A DNA stretch of 64,000 nt, taken from the NCBI GenBank assembly GCA_964538485.1, contig CAZIHJ010000004.1, forward strand, positions 1-64,000, given 5' to 3'. Source of the DNA: JBJXHC01 sp964538485. GTDB taxonomy: Bacteria > Bacteroidota > Ignavibacteria > UBA10030 > UBA6906. A program made the position numbers and the translations under genes. This document shows, in pieces, positions 42,427-51,524 of the stretch. How positions within the stretch are numbered: the stretch's first letter is position 1; every line of letters starts with the position of its first letter. Below the pieces are notes generated by a model. That model ran no database searches, had not been told where the DNA came from, and saw nothing but the letters and a program-made list of their open reading frames with translations.

Positions 42427-42722
42427 GCAATCCGATCGCAAATCTCAACAAGGTGTTCGAGAGCAGAGTCCGGCTCGGCCTCATGTCTGCCCTCGCAGTA
42501 AACGATGCACTTGACTTCAATTCCCTGAAGGAACTGCTCGGCACTACTGACGGCAATCTGGCTTCACATGCCGGTGCCCTCGAAGAAGAAGGTTACATCA
42601 AAGTTAGAAAGTCCTTTGTCGGAAAAAAAACCCGGACAACCTATTCCATTACTGTTGCAGGGCAACAAGCATTCGGCGAGCATATCGATGCGCTTGTGCA
42701 TCTTATCAGTATCTCACGATAA
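42423..42722 (+). CDS. Winged-helix transcriptional regulator
   Basis: The 99-residue protein is a minimal ArsR/MarR-like winged helix. LNKVFESRVRLGLMSAL is the lead helix, FNSLKELLGTTDGNLASHAGAL the recognition part and GYIKVRKSFVGKKTRTTYSIT the wing. There is no effector domain and no cysteine metal site. I infer that it binds the ACTTTGT palindrome at 41800 and represses its own operon. It overlaps the upstream gene and precedes CreD. Confidence 0.88.
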   Translation: MSNPIANLNKVFESRVRLGLMSALAVNDALDFNSLKELLGTTDGNLASHAGALEEEGYIKVRKSFVGKKTRTTYSITVAGQQAFGEHIDALVHLISISR

Positions 42723-42751
42723 CTCAAACACTATTCTCTGGAGGGGATGTT

Positions 42752-44086
42752 ATGAATGACGGCTGGCTGAAACGCTCGGTGATGTTACGCATGATCATCA
42801 TTGGATGCCTGACAATTGCAATGCTCGTACCATCTGTTCTGGTTATGGAACTCGTTTCTGATCGTGAGCAAACACGCGACAAGACAACGGCCGATGTGAG
42901 CGAAAAATGGGGAGAGGATCAAACTCTTGCAGGGCCAATATTGACCGTGCCGTTCAAACGCATGATACGGACTGAAGACGGAAATACACGATTCGTTATT
43001 GAACATGCGCAACTGCTACCGGAGAATGTGACATTTGCAGCAACTGCATCTCCGGAGGTACGGTACAGAGGCATTTATCAAGTGGTCCTGTACAATGCTG
43101 TGGTAAATATGCAGGCAACATTCTCACTGGAAGGTCTTGCCGGAATGAACATTGGTGAGGAGGATGTTCTGTGGGACGAGGCCTCTGCGGCCATTGGTAT
43201 CAGCGATCTGAAGGGGGTGAAGGAAGCGGTCACAGTCCAATGGGGCGGCAAAGAGCTTACGGCTGAACCGGGTGTCGGTGCCTGCGATGCATTCCGGTCA
43301 GGGATCAACGTCAAACCGACAGTATCGGCAGGGTCAAAGCAGTACACATTTGCCGCCAGCCTCAATCTTAATGGAAGCAATGAATTGCAATTCGTTCCTA
43401 CAGGAAAAAAAACACACGTGACCCTGACATCAACATGGGAGTCACCAAGTTTCATCGGCCGGTTTCTGCCTGATAAACGGACAGTGCGGGAAGACGGATT
43501 CAGTGCGGAGTGGAATGTGTTGCATCTGAACCGAAACTTCCCACAACAATGGATCAGCGAACGACAATCAAACGAGAACGCCAGGGTCGAGATCAACCCG
43601 TTCTCTTTCGGGGTAAAACTGATCTCGCCCAATGACCAGTATCAACAGACAATGCGATCTGCGAAATATGCCATTATGTTCATCGCACTGACGTTTCTCG
43701 CCTTCTTCCTGACGGAGGTGCTCAACAAGAAAGTAGCCCATCCTGTCCAATATGCGCTCATAGGATTTGCCCTCGTGCTGTTCTACTGTCTGCTCCTTTC
43801 ACTCTCCGAACACATGGCGTTCGCGACTGCCTATGTGATTTCCAGTGTGGCAATCATTCTCCTGGTTGCAGGGTACGCTCGCAGTGTCTTTGGCAGCTAC
43901 AGCTTTGCAGCCACAGTTTCCTCTCTCCTTGCGCTGCTCTACACATTCTTGTTTGTCATTCTGCAGGAAGCGGACTATGCGTTGCTGGTTGGCAGCATCG
44001 GCTTATTTGCCGTTCTGGCACTTGTAATGTACTTAACGAGAAAGATCGACTGGTACATGATTGGCAAGTCAGAGGATGTTGCGTAG
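42752..44086 (+). CDS. creD: CreD-family inner membrane protein
   Basis: The 444-residue protein has one N-terminal helix (about 9-30), a large periplasmic domain (DQTLAGPILTVPF, FIGRFLPDKRTVREDGFSAEW, FGVKLISPNDQYQQTMRSAKY) and then five or six helices, the layout of CreD (CetA). CreD affects envelope integrity and resistance to colicin E2 and beta-lactams in Proteobacteria; its mechanism is unknown. GAGGGG precedes the ATG. It is the last gene of the operon. Confidence 0.9.
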   Translation: MNDGWLKRSVMLRMIIIGCLTIAMLVPSVLVMELVSDREQTRDKTTADVSEKWGEDQTLAGPILTVPFKRMIRTEDGNTRFVIEHAQLLPENVTFAATASPEVRYRGIYQVVLYNAVVNMQATFSLEGLAGMNIGEEDVLWDEASAAIGISDLKGVKEAVTVQWGGKELTAEPGVGACDAFRSGINVKPTVSAGSKQYTFAASLNLNGSNELQFVPTGKKTHVTLTSTWESPSFIGRFLPDKRTVREDGFSAEWNVLHLNRNFPQQWISERQSNENARVEINPFSFGVKLISPNDQYQQTMRSAKYAIMFIALTFLAFFLTEVLNKKVAHPVQYALIGFALVLFYCLLLSLSEHMAFATAYVISSVAIILLVAGYARSVFGSYSFAATVSSLLALLYTFLFVILQEADYALLVGSIGLFAVLALVMYLTRKIDWYMIGKSEDVA

Positions 44087-44103
44087 TGTTCGGGTGAATA
44101 AGA

Positions 44104-44129
44104 CCCTCACCGGTGAAAGCTGGTGAGGG
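44104..44129. terminator. Hairpin after creD; dispersed repeat, copy 3
   Basis: CCCTCACC (44104-44111) and GGTGAGGG (44122-44129) are perfectly paired with a ten-base loop GGTGAAAGCT, which is shared with the copies at 209-266 and 41581-41637. It lies 18 bases after the creD stop and before the convergent S9 peptidase end, so it may serve both strands. No T-run is present on the plus strand. Confidence 0.65.
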
Positions 44130-44196
44130 CCTTGCCTTTGTCACCCTTCGCGAAAACCGTCCGGTGATTCCCTTCACCCTGATGTGGGCTCGTGAG

Positions 44197-46287
44197 TTAC
44201 TGCAGGAAACGAGCGGTATTTACCTCCAAATGCTTTCGGATGAACGCTTTGAGTTGAGGGGACGCCGGCGTGAGCCCCCCGGCGAAATGACGATCGGCAG
44301 CACTTTCGAGCAGGAACACCCAGGCTTCATCCCCCAGAGGGTCCACAGGTGTGTGGCCTGCGTCGGAGTCGATTAGAAGGACAACCTCCTTGCCGTTGCG
44401 TGTCGCCTCGGCGGCATAATGAGCGACGCTCTTGACGGGCGTGCGATCATCATTCGCACCAGCCCAGAGATAAACCGGCGTGCGCATCTTTGACACCCAA
44501 GCCAGGGGGGATTCGCGTCGCATCTTTTTCCGCCACGTTGAATCCGCGAACGGCAGGCCGTGCTGCGGGAAGCTGAGCGCCACGGGGGGACCGTTGCCAC
44601 GCATCGACTCGCTTTCGTTGTCGACCTGCCACTGCTTCGCCCATCCATAATCTGTCGGGGGCGCACCCGCAAACGCGAAGCGGAATCGCTCCGGATAGTG
44701 GCTCACTGCCAGCAGGCTCAAATAGCCTCCGAATGAATGACCGGCAACGGCTTGCAGGTTGCGGTCGCTGATGCCATTTGTCAGGAGGAAATCAAGGCCG
44801 TCGATTACATCCGAGAGTACGCGACCATTTCCGACGTCGCCGTTTGCCGCACGCTGATACCGAAGTCCGTAGCCGGTCGAGGCGCGGAAATTCGGGAGGA
44901 ATACCACGTATCCGCGATTCGCCAACAACTGGAAGCGCGGATCGTAATTATCATAGAGCCGGGAAAATGGCCCGCCATGCAACCATGCGATCAGCGGGGC
45001 CTTTTCAAGTGGGGTTCCATGCGGCAGATAGACATAGCCGTGGAGGATCATGCCATCGCGCGCGCGCCAACTCACGGGTTGGGCTGAGGTTAAATGATGC
45101 GGCGAAGGCATCGCCACCTTTGCGTCGTCCTGAACAAACAGCGGTTGCAACCTGTCGCCTCCCGGTTCATACAGAAAGTGACGGGTCAACGGCCAGTTGG
45201 ATTGCTCTGCCTTCACCAGCCAGGTACGGCCATCATTCGCGTGCATTAACTCCAGATTGGCATCGGGAAGATGTCGTTGCAATGCGGTGAGGTGTGACTT
45301 CATGCTTTCGCTGTTGCCATACCAACGGCGCTTATCACCATAATAGGCAATGGCCTGCCAATCTGCATTGGCATCATTCCATATCAGGTCCCCGGCATCG
45401 GCGATTCCGGCAGGATCACGATGCACTATCTTCCATTGTGCCGTACCGGCTTGCCAGCGCTGCAGCACCATCTTGTCTTCACCACGGTGCGAAAGCATCC
45501 AGAGCAGATCGGCGTGCCCACCGTATCCGAGGAGTTCGAAGAACTCTATACCACTGAAGCGAGCCAGTTCGCTCACACCATCTTTGGTGTAACGCCGGAT
45601 GACTGTATCGTAGTCCGGTCCATCGAAGGCCGCGGCAAAGGCAAGAGATCCATCCGTGCTCAACAATACTTTGCGCAGTGGCAAAGCGGCCTCGTGCATT
45701 AATCGGGTCTTGCCTGAATCATTAACGAGCAGATAACGGTAACGCAGCATCTGATTCTTTTCAATCCGCTCGGCCACAATCGCATAGACCGGTGCATGCG
45801 CATCCACGCCGAAAAAGCTTTGCCGTCGGGAACGGTCCCATTTCAGTATGCGTTTCGCCTTACCCGTTGCCGGTGCAATAACGGCAAGGCCCTGCTCATC
45901 GGCCATCCATATCCTGTTTCCATCGCCAGACCATCTGTGTTCTGAGTTGCGCACATCGACAAGGAGGCGAACTCGCGTTCCATCCGCTACTTCCTGCAGC
46001 CACAAATCCGCACCCTGTTCGTTGCGTTTTAGAAAGGAGAGATAACGGCCATCCGGCGACAACTGCACGCTACCGATCACGGGGTGCTGCAGCAGCGCAG
46101 CACGAGCAATCACCGGTGGTTTCGTTTTGTTGACCGCCAGTTGAGCGGATTTCCGCAATGCGATACGCGCTGATTCAACTTGTCCGCCTGCCAGGCAATG
46201 CCTACCCAAAAACAGGGCCAGCAATGCGCACACTATGATAGAAATGCTCCTGACTTGCCCTCCGTATTTGACTCCCATGGGGTTCAC
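44197..46287 (-). CDS. Secreted prolyl oligopeptidase-family (S9) peptidase
   Basis: The 696-residue protein has an N-terminal signal segment (SIIVCALLALFLGRHCLAGG), a seven-bladed propeller (SPDGRYLSFLKRNEQGADLW and similar repeats) and an alpha/beta hydrolase domain. The catalytic Ser is in GHSFGGYL, Asp in AGANDDRTP and His in SDAGHTP. It should cleave short peptides or acyl-peptides. A GTG start at 46287 overlaps the permease stop; ATG 46278 is an alternative. It is the last gene of the GntR-ABC operon, a combination I associate with Xanthomonadaceae-type genomes. Confidence 0.88.
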   Translation of the reverse strand: MNPMGVKYGGQVRSISIIVCALLALFLGRHCLAGGQVESARIALRKSAQLAVNKTKPPVIARAALLQHPVIGSVQLSPDGRYLSFLKRNEQGADLWLQEVADGTRVRLLVDVRNSEHRWSGDGNRIWMADEQGLAVIAPATGKAKRILKWDRSRRQSFFGVDAHAPVYAIVAERIEKNQMLRYRYLLVNDSGKTRLMHEAALPLRKVLLSTDGSLAFAAAFDGPDYDTVIRRYTKDGVSELARFSGIEFFELLGYGGHADLLWMLSHRGEDKMVLQRWQAGTAQWKIVHRDPAGIADAGDLIWNDANADWQAIAYYGDKRRWYGNSESMKSHLTALQRHLPDANLELMHANDGRTWLVKAEQSNWPLTRHFLYEPGGDRLQPLFVQDDAKVAMPSPHHLTSAQPVSWRARDGMILHGYVYLPHGTPLEKAPLIAWLHGGPFSRLYDNYDPRFQLLANRGYVVFLPNFRASTGYGLRYQRAANGDVGNGRVLSDVIDGLDFLLTNGISDRNLQAVAGHSFGGYLSLLAVSHYPERFRFAFAGAPPTDYGWAKQWQVDNESESMRGNGPPVALSFPQHGLPFADSTWRKKMRRESPLAWVSKMRTPVYLWAGANDDRTPVKSVAHYAAEATRNGKEVVLLIDSDAGHTPVDPLGDEAWVFLLESAADRHFAGGLTPASPQLKAFIRKHLEVNTARFLQ

Positions 46288-48101
46288 TTATGCGTAGCGC
46301 GGGGCTCAAGACACACAAGGCTGAGAAACGCGGGAAGGCCAAGCACCAAACAACTCGCCAGCCACAAGCGCCTGCGCGCCGGATTGACCGGCACTCCACG
46401 CAACCACCAGTGGCCCAGTGCAAACGAGAGAAGCATCAATCCCGCTGCCACCGGATAGAACACCGGCACCACGGGTAACGGTGCGAGTTGTGGTGGCTGC
46501 GTCAGCCCTTTATCGAGTGCGGTCTCGGGCCACCTAGCCAGGAGGTATAATACCGGCGAGAGCCACCACGACGCTCTCGGAACCAGTGGTGCATCCCCGA
46601 TACTGATGCTGACATTGCTGATATTTCTGACTTCACCCACCACAGTTGACGTGCCACTCTCATTGATATGCACGACTTGCTGCCATTGCTCGGCCAGGCT
46701 TTCGAAACCATCGAGCTCCCCCGGCGTGAAATAGAAGACCGAAACCAACCAGCCGTCCAGCAGCTCAACAATGCTCACCGACGGCACTTCCCTCTCTTCG
46801 ATGGCCAATGGAAGCTGCCAGTCGAGCTGCAAAGGAGCGAACTTCGAAGCCGCCCGCCTGTCTTCCCGGTAGGCGAGCAGACGCTGATTCGTCAGTACCA
46901 GGGTGCGATCGAGAGCGCGCACGGGGTGGCTGACGAACCATTCGCCGCGTGGCAGATGAAGGAGTTCATGCTGGCGTTGGGTTTCGTCGTCGATTGCAAA
47001 GAGCACCCCGGAGCTCATACTGAAGATGGGGATTTGGGTGAACGCGTGCTGATCACCTGCGCCGTTTGCGCCCCACCATCCGCGATCATCGCCGGTCTTC
47101 AGGTCGCGCCCGTGAAACATCATCCGGTCGTGGCTGAACGTCCAATCGATCCCGCGCTTTGCATCCCACCACCGTCCGCGCAGATTGGAGATCTGGTTTC
47201 GCACCGGGAATTGCCCGAGGTCGGGCTGCAGATCAGCAACTTCCAGCAATGGTATTTGCTCACGCCATTCGGCAGCCCGCGGATCCTTACTCGCCCCGAG
47301 CCCCCGAATAAAACCATTCTGGCTAAACGAACGCGCCGACGCAGCCGCATTCTCATCCGTTGCCAAAACGGTCACCGCCGGGTAGTTGTTCTCCGCCATG
47401 AGTTCCACAACACTGACGGCCACTTTGCTCAGATGGAACACGATCAGGAAAAACACCAGTTGCAGCGGCAACACGGTGAGCAGCAGCACGCTGGATTGTG
47501 CGATCGGTGAGGATCGATCGGCACGGAAGCTATGCATTGCAACCCAGGTAAGCCAAGCAAGGGAGACGAATACCGGCAAGAGTAACGACCACACCGAGGC
47601 GAGATGCATCGCCAACAGAAACGGCACAACCAAAAGGGCAACCGTGAGTCTGTTCCAGCTGACGCTGGCATGGGCCCCGGCGAGCCAGGCCATCATCGTG
47701 AACGCCAGCATATGGAACAGCGCGACGTAATGACGAATGTCGACCACATGCGTCGTGAACAGATCGGTCGCAAGTACGAACATCAGCAAAGGCAGGAAGA
47801 TGGCCACGGTCAGCATGGCAAGAGCCGATAAGGCCAACGCGGCAAAAATCCGTGGCGGTGCCAATGGACGATGAATAAGCCATAACCACTGGCTGGGCTT
47901 GCGATAGCTCCCCACCTGCACCAGAGCCAGCATGAGGCCTATCAGCATGGAGATTACCAGCATCATACCCTGGTCGTCGACCGGCATTTGGAGCACATTG
48001 GTGATGCGTGACAGAAAAAGCAACATAAGCCCATTGCAGGCCGTAACGATCAACATGGCCCGGCGGAAACGGCGCCACTCCGAGAAGAAGAGGTCTTTCA
48101 T
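46284..48101 (-). CDS. ABC transporter membrane subunit with large extracytoplasmic domain
   Basis: The 605-residue protein opens with MKDLFFSEWRRFRRAM, typical of ABC-2 type permeases. About six helices come in the first 240 residues, then a soluble domain of roughly 270 residues, then two or three helices at the end. Its ATG overlaps the ATPase stop, so it belongs to that ABC transporter. Substrate unknown; the GntR/YtrA context suggests export of a peptide, antibiotic or lipid. Confidence 0.8.
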   Translation of the reverse strand: MKDLFFSEWRRFRRAMLIVTACNGLMLLFLSRITNVLQMPVDDQGMMLVISMLIGLMLALVQVGSYRKPSQWLWLIHRPLAPPRIFAALALSALAMLTVAIFLPLLMFVLATDLFTTHVVDIRHYVALFHMLAFTMMAWLAGAHASVSWNRLTVALLVVPFLLAMHLASVWSLLLPVFVSLAWLTWVAMHSFRADRSSPIAQSSVLLLTVLPLQLVFFLIVFHLSKVAVSVVELMAENNYPAVTVLATDENAAASARSFSQNGFIRGLGASKDPRAAEWREQIPLLEVADLQPDLGQFPVRNQISNLRGRWWDAKRGIDWTFSHDRMMFHGRDLKTGDDRGWWGANGAGDQHAFTQIPIFSMSSGVLFAIDDETQRQHELLHLPRGEWFVSHPVRALDRTLVLTNQRLLAYREDRRAASKFAPLQLDWQLPLAIEEREVPSVSIVELLDGWLVSVFYFTPGELDGFESLAEQWQQVVHINESGTSTVVGEVRNISNVSISIGDAPLVPRASWWLSPVLYLLARWPETALDKGLTQPPQLAPLPVVPVFYPVAAGLMLLSFALGHWWLRGVPVNPARRRLWLASCLVLGLPAFLSLVCLEPRATHK

Positions 48102-49078
48102 CTCATTCCCCTCCCCTCTTCTGGCACCGGTGTTGCGTGACCGCGGGCCAGGAAGGCATTCACGGCCCGGTCCAGATTTGCCGTACCCCGATTGAGCCTG
48201 CGGGCACCCTGCCGCTCGAGCAACACCCCGAAGGCATCCTCTTGGTCGAGCACCACAAAGTGGAATAAGCCGTCAATGCGCTGGCACTGTAACACACCGG
48301 GGAGTGTGTCAAGTCCGGGTACGGCGGATGGGAAATCGGCGATCCACAACTGCACCCGCTCGCAGAATTCGTCTGGCGGCGACATGTGCATCAGCCGGCC
48401 CTGCTCAAGGATGATCAGGTTGTCGGCGAGCCTCTCGATCTCCTCCATCTGATGGGAACAATAGATGATCGTGGTATCGGTGTTTTCCACCGAAGCGAGG
48501 ACCGTCTCAAGAAAGGCACGTTTGGCCACGACATCCAGCCCGAGCGTCGGCTCGTCGAGAATCAGCAACTCCGGTTCCTGGGCGAGTGCCATCGCAAGGT
48601 TCACACCGGCACGCTCGCCGCGAGAGAGTTCGGCAATCCGCTGCCCGGACTGTACATGGAAATGGCCGATGACGCCCCGGTAGCGCTCATCATTCCATTG
48701 CGGGTACTGGTGGCGTTGCATCGACACGACTTCGCCGACACGCAACCAGGAAGGAACGCTGTGTTCCTCGTTGACGAAGCCGATACGTGCACGCTCGTTT
48801 TCGGTGAGCGCAGCGCAATCGTGTCCGAGGATCCTTGCCCTTCCACCGGTGGGCGACTGAAAGCCAAGAAGCACGCGGAATAATGAGGTCTTGCCGGCGC
48901 CGTTGGCACCAACGATGGCATGAATCCGGCCGCGCGGAATGCGTAGAGTCAGTTGGTTCAACGCCCTTTTGCGTCCGTAGTACAGGTCGAGTCGGTCGGT
49001 CTCGATCACATAGTCTGATACTTCAGGAGCTGATGATACCGCGCTTTTCGGAAGCGCGTAAAGATTGGGGATAGACAT
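48098..49078 (-). CDS. ABC transporter ATP-binding protein
   Basis: The 326-residue ATPase has Walker A GANGAGKTS, signature AELSRGERAGVNLAMAL, Walker B LLILDEPTLGLDV and the switch His in IIYCSHQ. The C-terminal part (from about 240) is an extra regulatory tail. The start at 49078 has AAGGA upstream and follows the GntR stop by eight bases; a longer frame runs through the gntR gene and is a shadow. It powers the permease encoded next. Confidence 0.9.
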   Translation of the reverse strand: MSIPNLYALPKSAVSSAPEVSDYVIETDRLDLYYGRKRALNQLTLRIPRGRIHAIVGANGAGKTSLFRVLLGFQSPTGGRARILGHDCAALTENERARIGFVNEEHSVPSWLRVGEVVSMQRHQYPQWNDERYRGVIGHFHVQSGQRIAELSRGERAGVNLAMALAQEPELLILDEPTLGLDVVAKRAFLETVLASVENTDTTIIYCSHQMEEIERLADNLIILEQGRLMHMSPPDEFCERVQLWIADFPSAVPGLDTLPGVLQCQRIDGLFHFVVLDQEDAFGVLLERQGARRLNRGTANLDRAVNAFLARGHATPVPEEGRGMR

Positions 49079-49086
49079 AGTGTTCC

Positions 49087-49497
49087 TTATGCGGATCGTT
49101 TGGCAAGATACGGAGCCAAGGTGTCGCTCACCTGTTCGAGAACATGTTCGCACGGGAAGTCCAGCCCGACTACTTCGGCAACGAAGGCCTCCACAGCGAG
49201 CGCCAAGCGCCGTTCTCTTTCGGCCTGCGAAAAGCGTTGGCGCGGCGCGGCCACGAATAATCCCAGACTCTGGCGAGCATCCAGCCAACCTTCATTGGTC
49301 AGTTCGGCATAAGCATTGGCCACGGTTTTCGGGTTAATCGTCAGTTGCAGTGCAAGCCCGCGAATAGTGGGCAGCTGTGAGCCCACAGGCAGCTCGCCGC
49401 TTGCAATCTGCAAACGAATACCGTCGGTGATTTGGCGAGTGATCGGGCGCGGGTCGATCGGGCTGATCTGTAGAAAAACTGGGACTGTGCGAGACAT
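49087..49497 (-). CDS. GntR-family (YtrA-type) transcriptional regulator
   Basis: The 136-residue protein has the GntR winged helix (PITRQITDGIRLQIASGELPVGSQLPTIRGLA and LTINPKTVANAYAELTNEGW) and a short dimerisation tail, as in the YtrA subfamily that controls ABC transporters. AAGGA precedes the ATG. An inverted repeat of TTGTACC sits 10-50 bases upstream, its probable operator. It is the first gene of the operon it controls. Confidence 0.92.
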   Translation of the reverse strand: MSRTVPVFLQISPIDPRPITRQITDGIRLQIASGELPVGSQLPTIRGLALQLTINPKTVANAYAELTNEGWLDARQSLGLFVAAPRQRFSQAERERRLALAVEAFVAEVVGLDFPCEHVLEQVSDTLAPYLAKRSA

Positions 49498-49506
49498 CGG
49501 GTTTCC

Positions 49507-49547
49507 TTGTACCTATTGTACCGGTTATGATGGTACAAATGGTACGG
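49507..49547 (-). promoter_or_regulatory. Double inverted-repeat operator of the GntR operon
   Basis: Two direct copies of TTGTACC (49507-49513 and 49516-49522) face GGTACAA (49532-49538) and GGTACGG (49541-49547). The whole is symmetric about base 49527, and the inner arms match perfectly. Nested palindromes of GTAC type directly before a ytrA-like gene are typical autoregulatory sites. Confidence 0.75.
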
Positions 49548-49808
49548 AAGATGATCATGAATGTCAAGAAGGATCATTGACGGTTTGCGTTTGACGGACC
49601 CTCACGCAAGGAGATGTCCTCCCAGCCTCGGTTGCAGACTCCGCCGGATCATTGCTTGCATTTTTCTGGCTCATTCTGTAATTTCGTCCGGAATTTTATA
49701 CTATTTGGATTCAATGTATTCTCCATACAGTTCATTGCCGGCTCATCCCTTCCGACTTCACCAGTCCACTAACCCACTATTCAAAAACCAAAACGAAAGG
49801 AGCTCCAC
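49548..49808 (+). other. Spacer with the promoter region of the next gene
   Basis: This stretch contains no convincing gene. It should carry the promoter of the outer-membrane gene at 49809: TTTTATACTATTTGGA (49692-49707) resembles ACTATTTGGA at 35594-35603 and ACTATCTGGA at 28898-28907 before two other starts. No other structure was found. Confidence 0.4.
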
Positions 49809-50483
49809 ATGAGCTCACGCATGATGATCCTTTTGCTTTGCTTCTTTTTTGTGGCCGCCCCCTCACTGGTGTTTGCCCAGGATGAAGAGCCCTGCGACTG
49901 GGGTTATTTATTCAGTTGGCAGCCCAACTTCGATGTTAGCAAGTATTATGTGGGGAGCGTATACAACAGCGCGAACACCAAACTTCCACTCGTGGGAATC
50001 GGGGCAGAACGATATCTTTCTAAAAACTGGGGCGTGCAGCTTGGTCTGAATTTCGGGTTGGACAATTCCAGCCAGGATGATACCACGAGGACAGTGGACA
50101 ACAATGCGCTTGATCTCGGATTGAAGATCGGGGCGAACTACTACTTCCAGGGGAAAGACAAGACAATCGCACCTTACGTTGGCGGATGGGCAAGCTATTC
50201 TCTCTATAACGAGACACTGACAGACAAACCTGTTACTGGGACTGAATTCAAGAGAGAGTACTCCGCAAGCACGATCGGAATTGGCGTTACGGGAGGAGCA
50301 TACTGGCAACCATGGGATGATACCGATCTTGATTTTGGTTTTTATTACAATCTCGGGGTGATGATCACGCCATCGAGTACGCTTAAGATCACCTCAGGCG
50401 GACAGACCTCTGAGACAGAAGGGCCCAGCAGAATAACAGCAGGCGATTGTGGGGGCGGGATCAACCTACGGTTGAGCTTCTAA
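49809..50483 (+). CDS. Outer-membrane beta-barrel protein
   Basis: The 224-residue protein has a signal peptide (cleavage at VFAQ) and OmpW/OmpX-like small-barrel features: alternating strands such as LGLKIGANYYFQGKD and DLDFGFYYNLGVMI, and a C-terminal strand GGGINLRLSF ending in Phe. AAGGAG lies six bases before the ATG. It is a monocistronic gene with a terminator-like repeat at 50515. Function unknown. Confidence 0.78.
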   Translation: MSSRMMILLLCFFFVAAPSLVFAQDEEPCDWGYLFSWQPNFDVSKYYVGSVYNSANTKLPLVGIGAERYLSKNWGVQLGLNFGLDNSSQDDTTRTVDNNALDLGLKIGANYYFQGKDKTIAPYVGGWASYSLYNETLTDKPVTGTEFKREYSASTIGIGVTGGAYWQPWDDTDLDFGFYYNLGVMITPSSTLKITSGGQTSETEGPSRITAGDCGGGINLRLSF

Positions 50484-50514
50484 AAAAGGAAATATTGACG
50501 AGCACACACTTGGG

Positions 50515-50596
50515 TCCACGAAGAACACACCGAGAGCTCGCGCGAATGTCCCGCCCGAATTAACCTTGAGTGTCCTTCGTGGACTGTTGTTTTTTT
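50515..50596 (+). terminator. Long-loop hairpin and T-run after the outer-membrane gene
   Basis: TCCACGAAGAACAC (50515-50528) pairs with GTGTCCTTCGTGGA (50570-50583) at 13 of 14 positions. Seven T residues follow at 50590-50596. The loop of about 41 bases is unusually long for a terminator. Confidence 0.5.
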
Positions 50597-50678
50597 AATG
50601 CTCTTCGACTCCCCTCAGCACATGATATCTTGATTATTATGTTGTAGCAGCCCACGACTTTATTCGTGAGACGCGGAA

Positions 50679-50717
50679 ACAAAGCCAGCCGCACAAGAAC
50701 CTGCGTCGCTGGTTTGT
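50679..50717 (+). other. Compact hairpin in a gene-free stretch (50484-50888)
   Basis: ACAAA-g-CCAGC-CGCA (50679-50693) pairs with TGCG-tc-GCTGG-TTTGT (50702-50717) around an eight-base loop and is followed by CTCTTCTC. The 405-base gap around it holds no credible coding frame. It might be a small RNA or the leader of the next gene; no promoter was clearly seen. Confidence 0.4.
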
Positions 50718-50888
50718 CTCTTCTCATTGATCTCCACTATTATCGTAGGAATCTCTCCACCACCTCAACATTCTCGATTATGGTTCCATAAAATCTAGCA
50801 ACAAATGTCGAATCAGTCCGTATTTTATCCTCACATTACGTGGTCACATTTCAACTCTCAGGTACTACTACACGAGGCCAAAACAGAA

Positions 50889-51443
50889 ATGAAGAAGTTC
50901 GTAGCAGCGACTGCCGTGGTTATTACAGTCTTTGCCGGCACAATCCGCGGATACTCACAGCATTGGTCGCTCGGAGGGAATACGGGTTTGTCTGTGCTTG
51001 GTGGGTCTCCCGGTTTTCAGCTGACTCCAACGGCAGAAATGCTCATCAATCGAAATATCAGCATCGGATCCGAGTTCAGTATCAATACGCAGTATGGCGC
51101 GCCGCTGATATGGTATCCGTATTTCAAGTACTATTTCAGTATTCACGGATCACAAGTGCGGCCGTTTGCCAGTGCCGGACCTGTACTGGCATTGAACGTC
51201 CCAAATGGCCCCTGTTTTGGATTTCTCTTTGGCGGGGGATTCAAAGTTCCTGTTGCACGGAGATTGTATTTTGCTCCAAATGTACTCCTCGGTCCGGTCT
51301 TCAATTATGCGGGGGGCGCTTTCCCCTTCATCCTCCGGGGATATTACTGGGGATTTGAAACGTATGGTTTGTCGACTTACAAGATCCCCAGTGTGACAGT
51401 ATTTGCATTCTCCTTGAGGGGAGGCATTCACTACGAGATATGA
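50889..51443 (+). CDS. Secreted outer-membrane beta-barrel-like protein
   Basis: The 184-residue protein has a signal peptide (cleavage near GYSQ) and glycine- and aromatic-rich strands (LGGNTGLSVLGGSPGFQL; RPFASAGPVLALN; CFGFLFGGGFKVPV), as in small eight-stranded barrels. The start at 50889 opens the signal peptide; a longer frame from 50805 is less likely. It is monocistronic and convergent with the DUF2911 gene. No named family can be assigned. Confidence 0.72.
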   Translation: MKKFVAATAVVITVFAGTIRGYSQHWSLGGNTGLSVLGGSPGFQLTPTAEMLINRNISIGSEFSINTQYGAPLIWYPYFKYYFSIHGSQVRPFASAGPVLALNVPNGPCFGFLFGGGFKVPVARRLYFAPNVLLGPVFNYAGGAFPFILRGYYWGFETYGLSTYKIPSVTVFAFSLRGGIHYEI

Positions 51444-51472
51444 ACATTCTGAATCGCACCCCTCGACATGGC

Positions 51473-51497
51473 GACGGCAGGTAAAGTACCTGCCGTC
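51473..51497. terminator. Bidirectional terminator between convergent genes
   Basis: GACGGCAGGTA (51473-51483) and TACCTGCCGTC (51487-51497) form a perfect 11-pair stem with a three-base loop. It lies between the ends of the genes at 51443 and 51525 and can serve both. Confidence 0.7.
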
Positions 51498-51524
51498 TGT
51501 GTGGTCTTGTTGCCGTGGCTGGTG

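Noticed and set aside
46668..47510. 280-codon plus-strand frame
   Set aside because: It is antisense to the ABC permease; long shadow frames are expected in this G+C-richer segment.
49561..49812. 83-codon frame in front of the outer-membrane gene
   Set aside because: It has no ribosome site, overlaps the next start, ends with a promoter-like region and shows no protein-like pattern.
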